64,000 nucleotides of DNA from Candidatus Caldarchaeum subterraneum (lineage in GTDB: Archaea > Thermoproteota > Nitrososphaeria_A > Caldarchaeales > Caldarchaeaceae), in assembly GCA_000270325.1 (NCBI GenBank), contig BA000048.1:1477481-1541480 (forward strand), read 5' to 3'. The translations under genes were made by a program, and so were the position numbers. Shown in pieces: positions 51,392 through 60,414 of the stretch (within the stretch, counting starts at the first letter, position 1; each line of letters begins with the position of its first letter). The notes under the pieces are model-generated. The model was not told the DNA's origin and searched no databases. It was given only the letters and a program-made list of their open reading frames with translations.

Positions 51392-51951
51392 TCGTAGCTT
51401 ATTAGCTCCTTTTCCTCCAAAAGCTGCTGAAGCTTGTTAACAGCATCGTAGACGTCTTTCTCATATTTCGCGCCTGTGCATACGAGTTTGCCGCTTGCGA
51501 ACATCAGTATAACCACCTTGGGGCTGTTCATCCTGTAAATGAGTCCGGGAAACTGCTCAGGCTCATACATCACGTTCTCGAGAGTAGTGGCAGCTCTCTC
51601 GAGGTCTATGCGGCCGTGAAGGTCTATGGAGGCTACGATGTTCTGAATTTCAATCTGCGGCTCTTCACGTATCACGAACCCCTCCTTCTTCAAAGCCTTC
51701 ACAACAGTTCTAACAGCGCGTATCGACTCCTCCTCGCTTTTCGCACCAGTGCACACCATCTTCCCGCTGCTGAAGATAAGCGTCGCCGTCTTAGGCTTCG
51801 CAAGCCTGAAGACGAGTCCCGGAAACTGTGCCGGTTTGTACTCCACATCGGGGAAAGTTCTCTGTATCTGCGCGAGGTCAAGTTTCTGGAAAAGCGTTAC
51901 GCTGGACACGACGTTTTGAATCTCTACCTTCGGCGGTGGGCCTTTTGGCAC
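51388..51951 (-). CDS. tbp: TATA-box binding protein
   Basis: The 187-residue protein has two direct repeats (about residues 8-95 and 100-182) of the TBP saddle, each with EIQN(V/I)V, QFPGL(V/I)(F/Y)R and SGK(M/L)VCTGAK. It nucleates transcription initiation with TFB. Start GTG 51951 is set by a TATA box at 51971-51978, so the TBP gene has a TATA promoter itself. The lipB stop lies within that box. Confidence 0.96.
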   Translation of the reverse strand: MPKGPPPKVEIQNVVSSVTLFQKLDLAQIQRTFPDVEYKPAQFPGLVFRLAKPKTATLIFSSGKMVCTGAKSEEESIRAVRTVVKALKKEGFVIREEPQIEIQNIVASIDLHGRIDLERAATTLENVMYEPEQFPGLIYRMNSPKVVILMFASGKLVCTGAKYEKDVYDAVNKLQQLLEEKELISYD

Positions 51952-51970
51952 GGCCTCATGGGGTTTAAAT

Positions 51971-51978
51971 ACTTTATA
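51971..51978 (-). promoter_or_regulatory. TATA box of tbp overlapping the lipB stop
   Basis: The minus strand reads TATAAAGT across 51971-51978; lipB ends with TAA in the same bases (51974-51976). The centre lies about 25 nt from GTG 51951. Confidence 0.6.
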
Positions 51979-52651
51979 AGGATTTAAATAGGCTGGCCGT
52001 CTCAGCGGACACTGCTTGGAGATAAACCAGGTTTTTGCGGAGTTTTTGGGAGAGGTGTTTGACGAAGCTTTGTTTGACCTTTGCCATGTCTATTTTTTGG
52101 CCGAGTATTTTCTCCATCGATGTCATGGTCTCGCCGTCCATTCCGCAGGGCCTAATGCCCATGAATTTTGAGAGGTCCGTGTTGACGTTTAGGGCGACGC
52201 CGTGGTAGGTTACCCACTGCTTAACAGCCAGCCCGATAGACGCAATCTTCCTACCCTTGACCCAGACACCGGGATAGCCCTCAACCCGTTCAGCGTCAAC
52301 AGAAAAATCATGCAAAACCTTGATCACCACTTCCTCGAGTAGATGAACAAAGCCAGCCACCGTTACCGCGAGTCTGTTGAGGTCTATCACAGGGTAGGCG
52401 ACGAGCTGACCCGGGCCATGATATGTGGCGTCTCCGCCTCTTTCCACACGGTAAACCGGGACAGACCTGTCAAGAATATTCTCTTCCCTTCCTTTTCTAC
52501 CCAAAGTATACACATGCGGATGCTCAACGAGGATGACTGTGTCACCCACTTCTTCAGCAATCCTCTTCTCAACAAGCTTCAGCATCTTGGCGTGGCATTC
52601 AATGTAGTCGAGGAGGCCAAGGTCGAGGAAGACAATCTCATCGCGTGACAT
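51974..52651 (-). CDS. lipB: Octanoyltransferase LipB
   Basis: The 225-residue protein has the LipB motifs RGGDATYHGPGQLVAYP (about 71-87), GYPGVWVKGRKIASIG and the GIRPCGM segment that holds the catalytic cysteine. It moves octanoyl groups from acyl carriers to lipoyl domains. ATG 52651 overlaps the lpd gene by 14 nt, favouring this start. It is last in the lipA-E1beta-lpd-lipB run. Confidence 0.93.
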   Translation of the reverse strand: MSRDEIVFLDLGLLDYIECHAKMLKLVEKRIAEEVGDTVILVEHPHVYTLGRKGREENILDRSVPVYRVERGGDATYHGPGQLVAYPVIDLNRLAVTVAGFVHLLEEVVIKVLHDFSVDAERVEGYPGVWVKGRKIASIGLAVKQWVTYHGVALNVNTDLSKFMGIRPCGMDGETMTSMEKILGQKIDMAKVKQSFVKHLSQKLRKNLVYLQAVSAETASLFKSL

Positions 52652-54017
52652 AGTGGATTGACCTCTTGTGAGCAAGGTGCATAACCTCGGCGACCGCCTC
52701 GGAGTATGTTGGATGAATAAATATTGTTTCAGAGGCCTCTTCCACTGTTGCGCCAAGCTTGATAAGGGTCGTTAGGATGGAGACGGTTTCGGTGGCATGC
52801 GGGCCGACGACGGTTGCTCCAAGGACCTTGTCTGTTTTTTTGTCGAATATCAATTTCACGAACCCATCCTCATTCTCCGCAACTGCCCTGCCTAGAGCCG
52901 CGTAGGGAAACCTAGCCTCAGCAGAGTCATATCCTTTTTCGCGAGCAGTTTCGGCAGATAGCCCGACAGCCGCAACCTCCGGCGTGGTGAACACCCCGAA
53001 TGGGACAAGCCCGTCATAGGCTACTGTTTTCCCTGCTATGTTTTCAGCAGCGACCGCTGCCTGTTTGTATGCTTTGTGGGCGAGGAAAGGCGGTCCCGTA
53101 ACATCCCCAACCGCATAAACACCGTCAAGGGATGTTCTCATACGGCTGTCCACCAAAACATATCCTTTCTCGCTGAGTTTAACACCGAGGTCAGCCAGCA
53201 TCCTAACCCATTCACTAGGCCTCTTACCCACAACAACCAAGACGACGTCGAAAACATCCTTCACATCGTTTGACAAAACAGCCTCAACGCCGCCGTCGAC
53301 ATACCGTGTTTCCTCAACAGTTGTCTTGAGATGGATTTTTACACCTATTTTCTCCATTCCTCGTTTGAGAAGCCGAGCCGCGTCAGGGTCCATGCCGGGC
53401 AAAAGCTGGTCCATTAACTCCACAACAGTGACATCTGAGCCTAAATGCCGGTAAGCTGTCCCGAGCTCGACACCTATCGCCCCACCACCCACCACCAGCA
53501 TCTTCTTCGGAACCACTTCGAGGTAGAGAGCCTCCCTGAAACCGATTATCCTCTTCCCATCATATGGGGCCGCAGACAAGCTGGATTGCACGGTGCCGGT
53601 CGCGATAACTATGTTTCTGGCCTCAAGAGACTCGGAGCCGCCCTCTCCGACGACTTTAACCTCGCCGGAGCCTTTTAACACCGCCTCACCCACGTAAACA
53701 CTCACCCCATATGTTTTGAGAAGATATGAGATGCCTTGTCTAAGTCTCTGGACAACTTGCTGGGTTGAAGCTGTGATTTTTGACATGTTTACCGTCATCT
53801 GGCCTGTGACAAGGCCTGTGGCCGATAGCTCCATAAGCGAATGAATTTTTTTCGCATGTGTGATGAGATGTTTGCTCGGTATGCATCCCCAGTTGGTGCA
53901 TTCTCCGCCGAGGTGCTCTTTCTCTACGAGCGCGGTTTTTACACCAAGCTGGCTCAGCCTTATCGCCGTAGCGTATCCACCTGGGCCTCCTCCCACAATC
54001 ACTGCATCAAACTTCAT
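52638..54017 (-). CDS. lpd: Dihydrolipoamide dehydrogenase (E3)
   Basis: The 459-residue flavoprotein has FAD motif GGGPGG (9-14), redox disulfide C40-TNWG-C45, NAD motif VGGGAIGVELG (about 175-185), and the C-terminal H-x4-E pair (HPTYSE near 445). It reoxidises dihydrolipoyl groups. It lies 13 nt after E1beta and overlaps lipB by 14 nt. Confidence 0.95.
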   Translation of the reverse strand: MKFDAVIVGGGPGGYATAIRLSQLGVKTALVEKEHLGGECTNWGCIPSKHLITHAKKIHSLMELSATGLVTGQMTVNMSKITASTQQVVQRLRQGISYLLKTYGVSVYVGEAVLKGSGEVKVVGEGGSESLEARNIVIATGTVQSSLSAAPYDGKRIIGFREALYLEVVPKKMLVVGGGAIGVELGTAYRHLGSDVTVVELMDQLLPGMDPDAARLLKRGMEKIGVKIHLKTTVEETRYVDGGVEAVLSNDVKDVFDVVLVVVGKRPSEWVRMLADLGVKLSEKGYVLVDSRMRTSLDGVYAVGDVTGPPFLAHKAYKQAAVAAENIAGKTVAYDGLVPFGVFTTPEVAAVGLSAETAREKGYDSAEARFPYAALGRAVAENEDGFVKLIFDKKTDKVLGATVVGPHATETVSILTTLIKLGATVEEASETIFIHPTYSEAVAEVMHLAHKRSIHYVTR

Positions 54018-54030
54018 CTATGACACCTCT

Positions 54031-55014
54031 CTAGAAGCTTGCGGCTTTGCGTATTGCGTTCAGTATCCTCGACTCGTTGGGCATGTAATGGTGTTCGTGG
54101 ACAAAGGGGAATGGGGTGTCATAACCCGTCACTCTGAGAACAGGGGCCTCTAGATCGTATAGAAGCCTCTCCGCTATGAAGGCGGCAAGCTCCGCCCCAA
54201 AGCCACACATCTTCGGTGCCTCATGCACAATCACAGGCCTACCCGTCTTCTTGACAGTCTTCTCCACAGCATCTTTGTCAAAAGGCAGAAGCGTCCGCAA
54301 GTCAACCACTTCGCAGGTTATGCCCTCGGCCTCAGCCTTCTCAGCGGCTCGTAAACAATCATGTACAGTGGCGGCGTAGGTGATAAGTGAGACATCGGAC
54401 CCCTCGCGCGCAACCCTGGCAACCCCGAGAGGCACCGTGTATTCGCCCTCGGGCACCTCCTCCCTAAACGTCCTGTAAATGCGCTTGGGCTCGAAGAAAA
54501 GCACGGGGTCGTCATCTCTAATCGATGAGATTAGGAGACCTTTCGCGTCGCTGGGGGTCGATGGAGTAACAACCTTAAGCCCCGGCGTGTGTATAAAATA
54601 TGCTTCAGGGCTCTGGCTGTGGAACATTCCACCTTTTACGCCGCCGCCTACCGGAGCCCTTATCGTCAAAGGAACAGAAAATTGTCCGCCTGTTCTGTAC
54701 CTGATTTTCGCGACGTTAGAAACTATTTGGTCAAATCCGCCGAAGATGAAGTCGGCGAACTGTATCTCGGCAACGGGCCTTAATCCGTTCATGGCCATGC
54801 CCGCGGCCACGCCGATTATTCCCGCCTCGGAGAGAGGTGTGTCAATTACTCTCTCAGGTCCAAACAATTCATACAACCCCTCTGTGATGAGAAAAACTCC
54901 ACCTCTACGGCCGACATCTTCACCGAGCACGACAACCCGTTCGTCGCGGCTCATCTCCTCACGCAGGGCCAGATTCAAGGCCTGCGCCATGTTTAACTGA
55001 GGCAAATCATTCAC
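54031..55014 (-). CDS. 2-oxoacid dehydrogenase E1 component, beta subunit
   Basis: The 327-residue protein is a transketolase-like E1 beta: [29 protein letters not shown] and [18 protein letters not shown] regions are conserved. It forms a heterotetramer with E1alpha in pyruvate or branched-chain dehydrogenase complexes. GTG 55014 overlaps the lipA stop (GTGA) and gives the usual length. No E1alpha or E2 gene is present in this window. Confidence 0.9.
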   Translation of the reverse strand: MNDLPQLNMAQALNLALREEMSRDERVVVLGEDVGRRGGVFLITEGLYELFGPERVIDTPLSEAGIIGVAAGMAMNGLRPVAEIQFADFIFGGFDQIVSNVAKIRYRTGGQFSVPLTIRAPVGGGVKGGMFHSQSPEAYFIHTPGLKVVTPSTPSDAKGLLISSIRDDDPVLFFEPKRIYRTFREEVPEGEYTVPLGVARVAREGSDVSLITYAATVHDCLRAAEKAEAEGITCEVVDLRTLLPFDKDAVEKTVKKTGRPVIVHEAPKMCGFGAELAAFIAERLLYDLEAPVLRVTGYDTPFPFVHEHHYMPNESRILNAIRKAASF

Positions 55015-55886
55015 CTTCCCAGCATAGACATCAGATAAAACTCGCCAGCGCGGTAGCTGCTTCTCACCAGCGGCCCACATGCTGCATACTTGAACCCCAT
55101 CGCCAAGCACTCACGCTCATACATCTTAAAGACATCAGGGTGAACATACTCTTTGACCGGCAAATGATTGAGCGTCGGACGAAGATACTGGCCAATCGTC
55201 ACAAAATCTACATCAACTGAGCGAAGGTCTCGCAGCGCTTCAACCACCTCTTCAAAGCTTTCACCAAGCCCAACCATGATGGACGACTTTGTGTAGGTTG
55301 TGGGGCTCATTTGCTTAACCAGTTGAAGAACCCTCAAGGATTTTTCATAAGATGCACGTGGGTCACGCACGAGCGGTGTCAGGCGTCTCACAGTCTCTAT
55401 GTTGTGAGCCACTACGTCGGGCCTTGCTTCCACAACTTTTTTCAGCGCCTCTGACTCGGCGTTAAAATCAGGTATCAGCACCTCCACCAATACCTCGGGT
55501 TTCGTCTGCTTGATTTTCCTGATAGTTTCGGCGTAGATTCCTGCGCCGCCGTCTTCGAGGTCGTCACGGCATACAGATGTCAGAACAACATATCTTAATC
55601 CCATCTCGCTGACAGCTCTTGCCACGTTCTCAGGCTCCTTAGCATCCAGAAAACCACTCGGCTTACCTGTTTTCACCGCGCAAAACCTACAACCTCTCGT
55701 GCATATGTCGCCGAGAATCATGATTGTGGCGGTTCCTCCTCCCCAGCACTCCCCAAGGTTGGGGCACAGAGCCTCTTCACAGACTGTATGAAGCCCGTAT
55801 TTTCTCAAAATTCCCCTAACCTTTGGATATGCTCCGAGCCCCGGTAAGGTGGCTCGAATCCACTCTGGTTTGTGTAGGGTCTGCAT
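55011..55886 (-). CDS. lipA: Lipoyl synthase
   Basis: The 291-residue radical-SAM enzyme has the auxiliary cluster cysteines C36/C41/C47, the radical SAM motif C62-x3-C66-x2-C69, and the C-terminal RSSY serine ligand. It inserts two sulfurs into octanoyl-lipoyl domains. It leads the run lipA-E1beta-lpd-lipB and is divergent from the Nudix gene, with an AATTTAAG box (about 55909-55916) at leaderless spacing. Confidence 0.96.
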   Translation of the reverse strand: MQTLHKPEWIRATLPGLGAYPKVRGILRKYGLHTVCEEALCPNLGECWGGGTATIMILGDICTRGCRFCAVKTGKPSGFLDAKEPENVARAVSEMGLRYVVLTSVCRDDLEDGGAGIYAETIRKIKQTKPEVLVEVLIPDFNAESEALKKVVEARPDVVAHNIETVRRLTPLVRDPRASYEKSLRVLQLVKQMSPTTYTKSSIMVGLGESFEEVVEALRDLRSVDVDFVTIGQYLRPTLNHLPVKEYVHPDVFKMYERECLAMGFKYAACGPLVRSSYRAGEFYLMSMLGR

Positions 55887-55952
55887 TCAGTTTAGAAAAA
55901 TTATCCGACCGAATTTAAGCATATATCGACCTAAACAGAGAAATAGTTTGGG

Positions 55953-56396
55953 TTGAAGCGTCGGGTAGATGAGAGAAGCGCTGGTGCTGTGCTTTTCATT
56001 AGGGAGGGAAATGGTGTGGAGTATCTTTTGCTCAAGTATGGGGCTGGTCACTGGGATTTTCCAAAGGGCCACATCGAGAGGAATGAGTCTGAGCTGCAGG
56101 CGGTGGTTCGCGAAGTGTGGGAAGAGACCGGAATACAGAGGATGGAGTTGGTTGAGGGTTTCCGCAAAGTCATCAACTACATGTTCATGAAAAATGGGAA
56201 GCTGGTGAGGAAAGAGGTGGTCTTTTACTTGGGAGAAGTCTTCGACAGGGCGGTGACTCTTTCACAGGAGCATCTCGACTTTGTCTGGCTCCCCTTGGAA
56301 AAAGCTATTGAGAGGCTGACCTTCAAAACAGCCAGAGAAACCCTCCTCGAAGCAGACAGCTTCCTCAGAAAACGTCTAAACAACATTCAAATTTAA
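55953..56396 (+). CDS. Nudix hydrolase (diadenosine tetraphosphatase-like)
   Basis: The 147-residue protein contains the Nudix box GHIERNESELQAVVREV with WEETGI (G-x5-E-x7-R-E-x2-E-E-x-G, about residues 40-62) and an N-terminal GAVLFI strand typical of Ap4A hydrolases (MutT/NudF). Start is TTG 55953; a CATATATC box at about 55919-55926 is at leaderless spacing. Substrate is likely Ap4A or similar nucleotides. Confidence 0.9.
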   Translation: MKRRVDERSAGAVLFIREGNGVEYLLLKYGAGHWDFPKGHIERNESELQAVVREVWEETGIQRMELVEGFRKVINYMFMKNGKLVRKEVVFYLGEVFDRAVTLSQEHLDFVWLPLEKAIERLTFKTARETLLEADSFLRKRLNNIQI

Positions 56397-56422
56397 AAAC
56401 CAGACCAAGCAAAGGAAACCCA

Positions 56423-58120
56423 ATGAAGACAACAACACTAACACTGTTGGTAATCCTCCTTATGCTACCACATGTAACGCTTTCGCAATCCCAACAACAG
56501 GTATTGACAGTTCTTGTGACAACTGGAGACGGAGCTCCACGGTCAGGGCTGACGGTTACTGTTCAGGGCGAGAACTTCAGAGAGACCGCTGTCACAAACG
56601 CGACGGGATACGCCGTCTTGAGACAGCTTTCACCCGGAACATATCAAGTAACTGTATCGCTTCAGAACATTGAGCTAATCAGGAGAACCATATCTTTTCC
56701 CGAGACAAGTTTCATCAGAGAGGTCGCACCTCTCTCCACGCTTTATGCGAAGGTGGTTGACACAGCTGGTAAGCCTGTCTCCAACTTTTTTGTGAACCTT
56801 CTCTCGCCAACAGGGTTGATTTCGGTGTCTCAGAGGACCAACGGCACCGGAGTCGCAGTATTCAGAGACATCCCCTTCTCCAACCTTTCATCCATTGGCG
56901 GCGCCTACAGGTTATCGACTGTTAAGCAGGGCATAACCCTTGGCAGCGTAGAAAAATTGGTTGAAAAATTTGTTGAGGAGGTGGCGGTTTCCGCCGGGCT
57001 TGTTAACGCGAACTTCTCGTTTGTAGATTCTCAAGGTGTGCGCATCAAGCTCTCTGCATCATTGTCCCTCAGAGCAGGCAACGTTACTGAAAGAGTTGAC
57101 GTGGTAGACGGATTCGCATCCGTAACCCAGCTGATAAGCTCGGCGATAGTCGGCAGCTACAACACGTCTCTATCAATCAAACTCTCCAACAAAGACGTGG
57201 TCGTCTACAACTCTCTACTCAACATAGACGCGTATGGGTCCTTTACGCTTTCACCGGACGTTGGCGAGCTTGTCATCAAGGTGCTTGACCCAGAAGGCAA
57301 ACCAGTCAAGGGTGTAGGCATACTCGTGGGAGCCAGTGGCTACGGAAACTTCACAGGCGGTGTAACAGACCAGGAAGGCCAGTTTTCTGTAGGAATTGTT
57401 CCACTTTCAAAAGTGGTGGGTGATTATCAGCTTTCACTATTCCGCGGAAGATCACGCATCCAAGTGGAGCAGCTGACTCTGAGCGAGTCCAGAGTGACCA
57501 AGGAAGTAAAGCTCACTCTGATAAAAACATCCTTCAGAATAGTTGATTACACGGGTTCGCCCCTTTCGTCGGCCATGTTGTCGATAAAGGACACAGTGAC
57601 GGGAAGAACCGTCAACACCACCATCGCAGCTGGAGAGGCCTCGGCTGATTTCTTCCCTGGATCCAACGAGGTATCGGTGACCTACAAGGACAGGGTTGTT
57701 TTTCAAAAAGTTTTAGAGCTGTCGGGCGAGCCTCAAGCGATACGCGTGACATCCGTCAACTTTCCCGTAACCATATCTGTTCTAGATTCTCTGGGAAATA
57801 ATGTCGGAGGGTTGCGGGTAAAGGTTTATGGTGACGGGAGAGAGTTGCTCAGCACTGTTTCAGGCCCGAGTCCTGTGAAAATCACTTTGGAGCTTCCTGC
57901 GGAGGTTGTTGTTGATGTTTTCGGCGGGGAGAATTTGTTGGCTAGGGAGAGAAGATATGCCGCTGGGCCTGAGGATGTTCAGATAAGGTTCGTTGACACG
58001 GTTGCGCTGGGCGATGTTTTACTACCTGTTCAGCTGGTTGCATCGGTGTTTCTGGCAGTCGTTCTCGCCGCCTTGCTGGCCGCCGCATTCATCACAACCC
58101 GTTCAAGAAAACAACGTTAA
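56423..58120 (+). CDS. Exported surface protein with repeated carboxypeptidase-regulatory-like domains
   Basis: The 565-residue protein has an N-terminal signal peptide (hydrophobic about 5-21) and a C-terminal transmembrane helix (about 537-558) with a basic end, so it is anchored with most of its mass outside the cell. The body contains several repeated beta-sandwich units with V(K/L)V(L/V)DxxGKP(V/L)-like openings, for example near residues 111-117, 288-295, 373-379 and 451-457. No catalytic domain is seen. It could be a pseudomurein-independent cell-surface or adhesive protein; the role is unknown. Confidence 0.8.
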   Translation: MKTTTLTLLVILLMLPHVTLSQSQQQVLTVLVTTGDGAPRSGLTVTVQGENFRETAVTNATGYAVLRQLSPGTYQVTVSLQNIELIRRTISFPETSFIREVAPLSTLYAKVVDTAGKPVSNFFVNLLSPTGLISVSQRTNGTGVAVFRDIPFSNLSSIGGAYRLSTVKQGITLGSVEKLVEKFVEEVAVSAGLVNANFSFVDSQGVRIKLSASLSLRAGNVTERVDVVDGFASVTQLISSAIVGSYNTSLSIKLSNKDVVVYNSLLNIDAYGSFTLSPDVGELVIKVLDPEGKPVKGVGILVGASGYGNFTGGVTDQEGQFSVGIVPLSKVVGDYQLSLFRGRSRIQVEQLTLSESRVTKEVKLTLIKTSFRIVDYTGSPLSSAMLSIKDTVTGRTVNTTIAAGEASADFFPGSNEVSVTYKDRVVFQKVLELSGEPQAIRVTSVNFPVTISVLDSLGNNVGGLRVKVYGDGRELLSTVSGPSPVKITLELPAEVVVDVFGGENLLARERRYAAGPEDVQIRFVDTVALGDVLLPVQLVASVFLAVVLAALLAAAFITTRSRKQR

Positions 58121-58163
58121 AATTCCACCATCCCCCCTTGATTTCGTAGAGTGAGGTTCGGGT

Positions 58164-58463
58164 TTGCCGAACTGGACGCTGAGTAAAGAGCCAACACCGA
58201 TTTGCAATCCTCTCTGCCGATTCTTCCGATGCGGTAAGAAAGTGCTGGACTACCGGAGAAACCCGCCATGGTGTAACTGGGTCGACGCCCCATGCATAGG
58301 CTATCAATGCCCATACGCACAATGCATACAGGTCAAGCTCCTACCAGACGGTAGATGCGGCCTTTTTGTCAAGAGAAAAACTGTTGAGCAAGAGAATGTT
58401 CTCGACTTGTCGTCTGTCTCGGCGGCCAAGGCGAAGAAGAAGCTGGACAGGCTCGGTCTTTGA
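58164..58463 (+). CDS. Small cysteine-rich protein
   Basis: The 99-residue protein has nine cysteines in two clusters, C14/C18/C23 and C37/C44/C49/C53, plus one near C65, with spacing that suggests metal or Fe-S binding. The histidines needed for a RING finger are absent. It has no signal peptide. It starts at TTG 58164 and its stop overlaps the CofE start (TGATG). Function unknown. Confidence 0.65.
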   Translation: MPNWTLSKEPTPICNPLCRFFRCGKKVLDYRRNPPWCNWVDAPCIGYQCPYAQCIQVKLLPDGRCGLFVKRKTVEQENVLDLSSVSAAKAKKKLDRLGL

Positions 58464-59227
58464 TGCAAAGAATTGACAGATTGGAGATAATTCCCGTGCG
58501 GGGAATAGGTTTAGCGAAGGAAGGGGATGATGTAGCAGAACTGATTATGGATGGGGTGAAGAAATCCAGCTTAACTTTAGAGGACGGTGACGTGGTTGTT
58601 GTGGCTCATTCCTTGGTCTCCAAAGCCGAGGGGAAAATCGTGAAGCTCGACGAGGTCACACCATCTCATCACGCTATACATTTAGCGAAGGCGACGGCAA
58701 AAGACCCCCGCCACGTGGAAACCGTTCTCCGCAACGCCGCAAAAATACTCAGAGTTGGCCACGGAGTGATCATTTGCGAGACCCATCACGGTTTTGTGTG
58801 TGCCAACGCAGGGGTCGACGCTTCAAACTCAGGAGGAGAGGCTTTTTTGATTACCCTGCCTGACGACCCGGATGCATCGGCCCATCGCATTCGAAGCGGT
58901 TTGAGGAGACTCGCGGGGGTGGATGTGGCCGTGGTGATTACTGACAGCTGGGGTAGGCCGTTTAGGAAAGGAGCTGTAAACGTGGCGATAGGATGCAGCG
59001 GCATAAACCCGCTCATCGACCTAAGAGGGCGAAAGGACCTTTACGGCCGAGTTCTCCGCTCAAAAATAATTTGCGTGGCTGACCAGATTGCCGCGGCCGC
59101 TGGCTTGGTAATGGGAGAAGCAGATGAGGGAACACCAGCAGCTATTGTTAAAGGCCTGATCTATGATAAAACAAACATACCGGCGAAAACAGTCATCAGA
59201 GAAGAAGATGAAGACCTCTTCAGATAG
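58463..59227 (+). CDS. cofE: Coenzyme F420-0:L-glutamate ligase
   Basis: The 254-residue protein has the CofE signature, with a conserved HSLVSKAEGK segment near residues 49-58 and the VVITDSWGRPFRKGAVNVAIG region near 154-174. It adds glutamates to F420. It supports F420 use by the FrhB-like protein at 552. ATG 58463 is on the last base of the preceding stop. Confidence 0.93.
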   Translation: MQRIDRLEIIPVRGIGLAKEGDDVAELIMDGVKKSSLTLEDGDVVVVAHSLVSKAEGKIVKLDEVTPSHHAIHLAKATAKDPRHVETVLRNAAKILRVGHGVIICETHHGFVCANAGVDASNSGGEAFLITLPDDPDASAHRIRSGLRRLAGVDVAVVITDSWGRPFRKGAVNVAIGCSGINPLIDLRGRKDLYGRVLRSKIICVADQIAAAAGLVMGEADEGTPAAIVKGLIYDKTNIPAKTVIREEDEDLFR

Positions 59228-59921
59228 GTCGAAAATATACGAAGCAGCGCTTGCACACATCAGCCATCGTGGAGAATTGGATATCAGGGAATCGGCAGAC
59301 ATGGCGGAAGGCGCTCTCAAGGAAGTGCAGTCCATTGTCTCAAGCATCTCTTCCGAGACAGGCATTTCAACTGCGAAGGTTTTTCTAGCTATCGAGGCGA
59401 TAGCTAACGGCTCCGACCCGCAGACTGTTGCACGTTTTTTGAGTTGGAGAGAGATGGAGGACTTTGTGGCAGAGGCTTGTAGAAGAGCCGGGTTTCTATG
59501 CCGGACCGGCTTTAGATTCTCGGTGGAGGGAAAAAAGGGGGAGGTGGATGTCTTGGCGGCGGGCTCCAGCATCTGTCTCGCCGTGGACTGTAAGAGATGG
59601 AGTAAAAGGCTCTCGGGAAAAACTTTGCGAGAAATCGTGGAAAAGTCTCTCCACAGAACCAAGCTTCTAAAAAATTATCTTGAGAGAAGGTTTGGAGGAG
59701 ACCATCTCGTTTTCCTCGCACCGGTCGTAATCTCTCTCTATGAGCCTTCGGAGAGAGTTGTGTCAGGTGTCTTCGTTGTGCCTGTCCACAGTATTCGAGG
59801 TTTTCTTACCTCGGTCGAAAACGTCTTGGCGGGCGCCGTTTACTCAGCGTATCTTAAACCTGTTTGGGCGACATGGTTGGAACGGGATAACTTAAATCAG
59901 AGTCTGGAGAAGTGGCGTTGA
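59208..59921 (+). CDS. PD-(D/E)xK nuclease-fold protein
   Basis: The 237-residue protein has a predicted restriction-nuclease-like core: a glutamate-containing helix (REMEDFVAEA, about 81-90), EVDVL (E112, D114) and VDCKRW (D127, K129). That matches the E...D...D-x-K catalytic pattern. The N-terminal 75 residues form a helical domain. It overlaps cofE by 20 nt and the next HIT gene starts 2 nt later. Role unknown. Confidence 0.8.
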   Translation: MKTSSDRSKIYEAALAHISHRGELDIRESADMAEGALKEVQSIVSSISSETGISTAKVFLAIEAIANGSDPQTVARFLSWREMEDFVAEACRRAGFLCRTGFRFSVEGKKGEVDVLAAGSSICLAVDCKRWSKRLSGKTLREIVEKSLHRTKLLKNYLERRFGGDHLVFLAPVVISLYEPSERVVSGVFVVPVHSIRGFLTSVENVLAGAVYSAYLKPVWATWLERDNLNQSLEKWR

Positions 59922-59922
59922 G

Positions 59923-60414
59923 TTGGACAGGCTCTACGCCCCATGGAGAATGGCATACATCAAGGAAGGAAAAGGCGATTCGGGATGCGTATTCTGTCTA
60001 GCGGCTGAAGAAAAAGACGATAGAAAACGGTATGTAGTTCACCGTGGAAAGAAGTCATTCATAATCATGAACATCTACCCATACAATAATGGTCACGTGA
60101 TGGTTACGCCTTTTAGACATGTCGGGTCTCTTGAGGAGCTTGACGACGATGAGATGTTGGAGATGATGCAGCAGATAAAGTGGGTGGTGAAGGTAATCAG
60201 CAACATCATGCGGCCTGAAGGCTTCAACATCGGGGCGAACATCGGCAAATCAGCTGGAGCAGGCATCGAGGACCACATACATTTTCACGTCGTTCCAAGA
60301 TGGCGTGGAGACACAAACTTCATGACCGTAATATCAGATACCCGCGTCCTACCAGAGACCATTGACCAAACCTATGAAAGACTCCTCAACGCTAAGCAGA
60401 GCTTCCCTGTTTAA
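59923..60414 (+). CDS. HIT family nucleotide hydrolase/transferase
   Basis: The 163-residue protein has the histidine triad DHIHFHVVPRW (H118, H120, H122), and a CxxC pair (C22, C25) that binds zinc in this HIT branch. It acts on dinucleotide polyphosphates or adenylylated substrates. Start TTG 59923 follows the nuclease gene by 1 nt. Its 3' end overlaps the Taw1 gene by 23 nt. Confidence 0.92.
   Translation: MDRLYAPWRMAYIKEGKGDSGCVFCLAAEEKDDRKRYVVHRGKKSFIIMNIYPYNNGHVMVTPFRHVGSLEELDDDEMLEMMQQIKWVVKVISNIMRPEGFNIGANIGKSAGAGIEDHIHFHVVPRWRGDTNFMTVISDTRVLPETIDQTYERLLNAKQSFPV

Noticed and set aside
54479-55000. 173-codon open frame on the plus strand
   Set aside because: It is antisense to the E1beta gene and has no recognised motif.
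58164-58463. Possible RING-type ubiquitin ligase
   Set aside because: The nine cysteines do not follow the C3HC4 order and no histidines lie between them; no E1, E2 or ubiquitin-like genes occur nearby.
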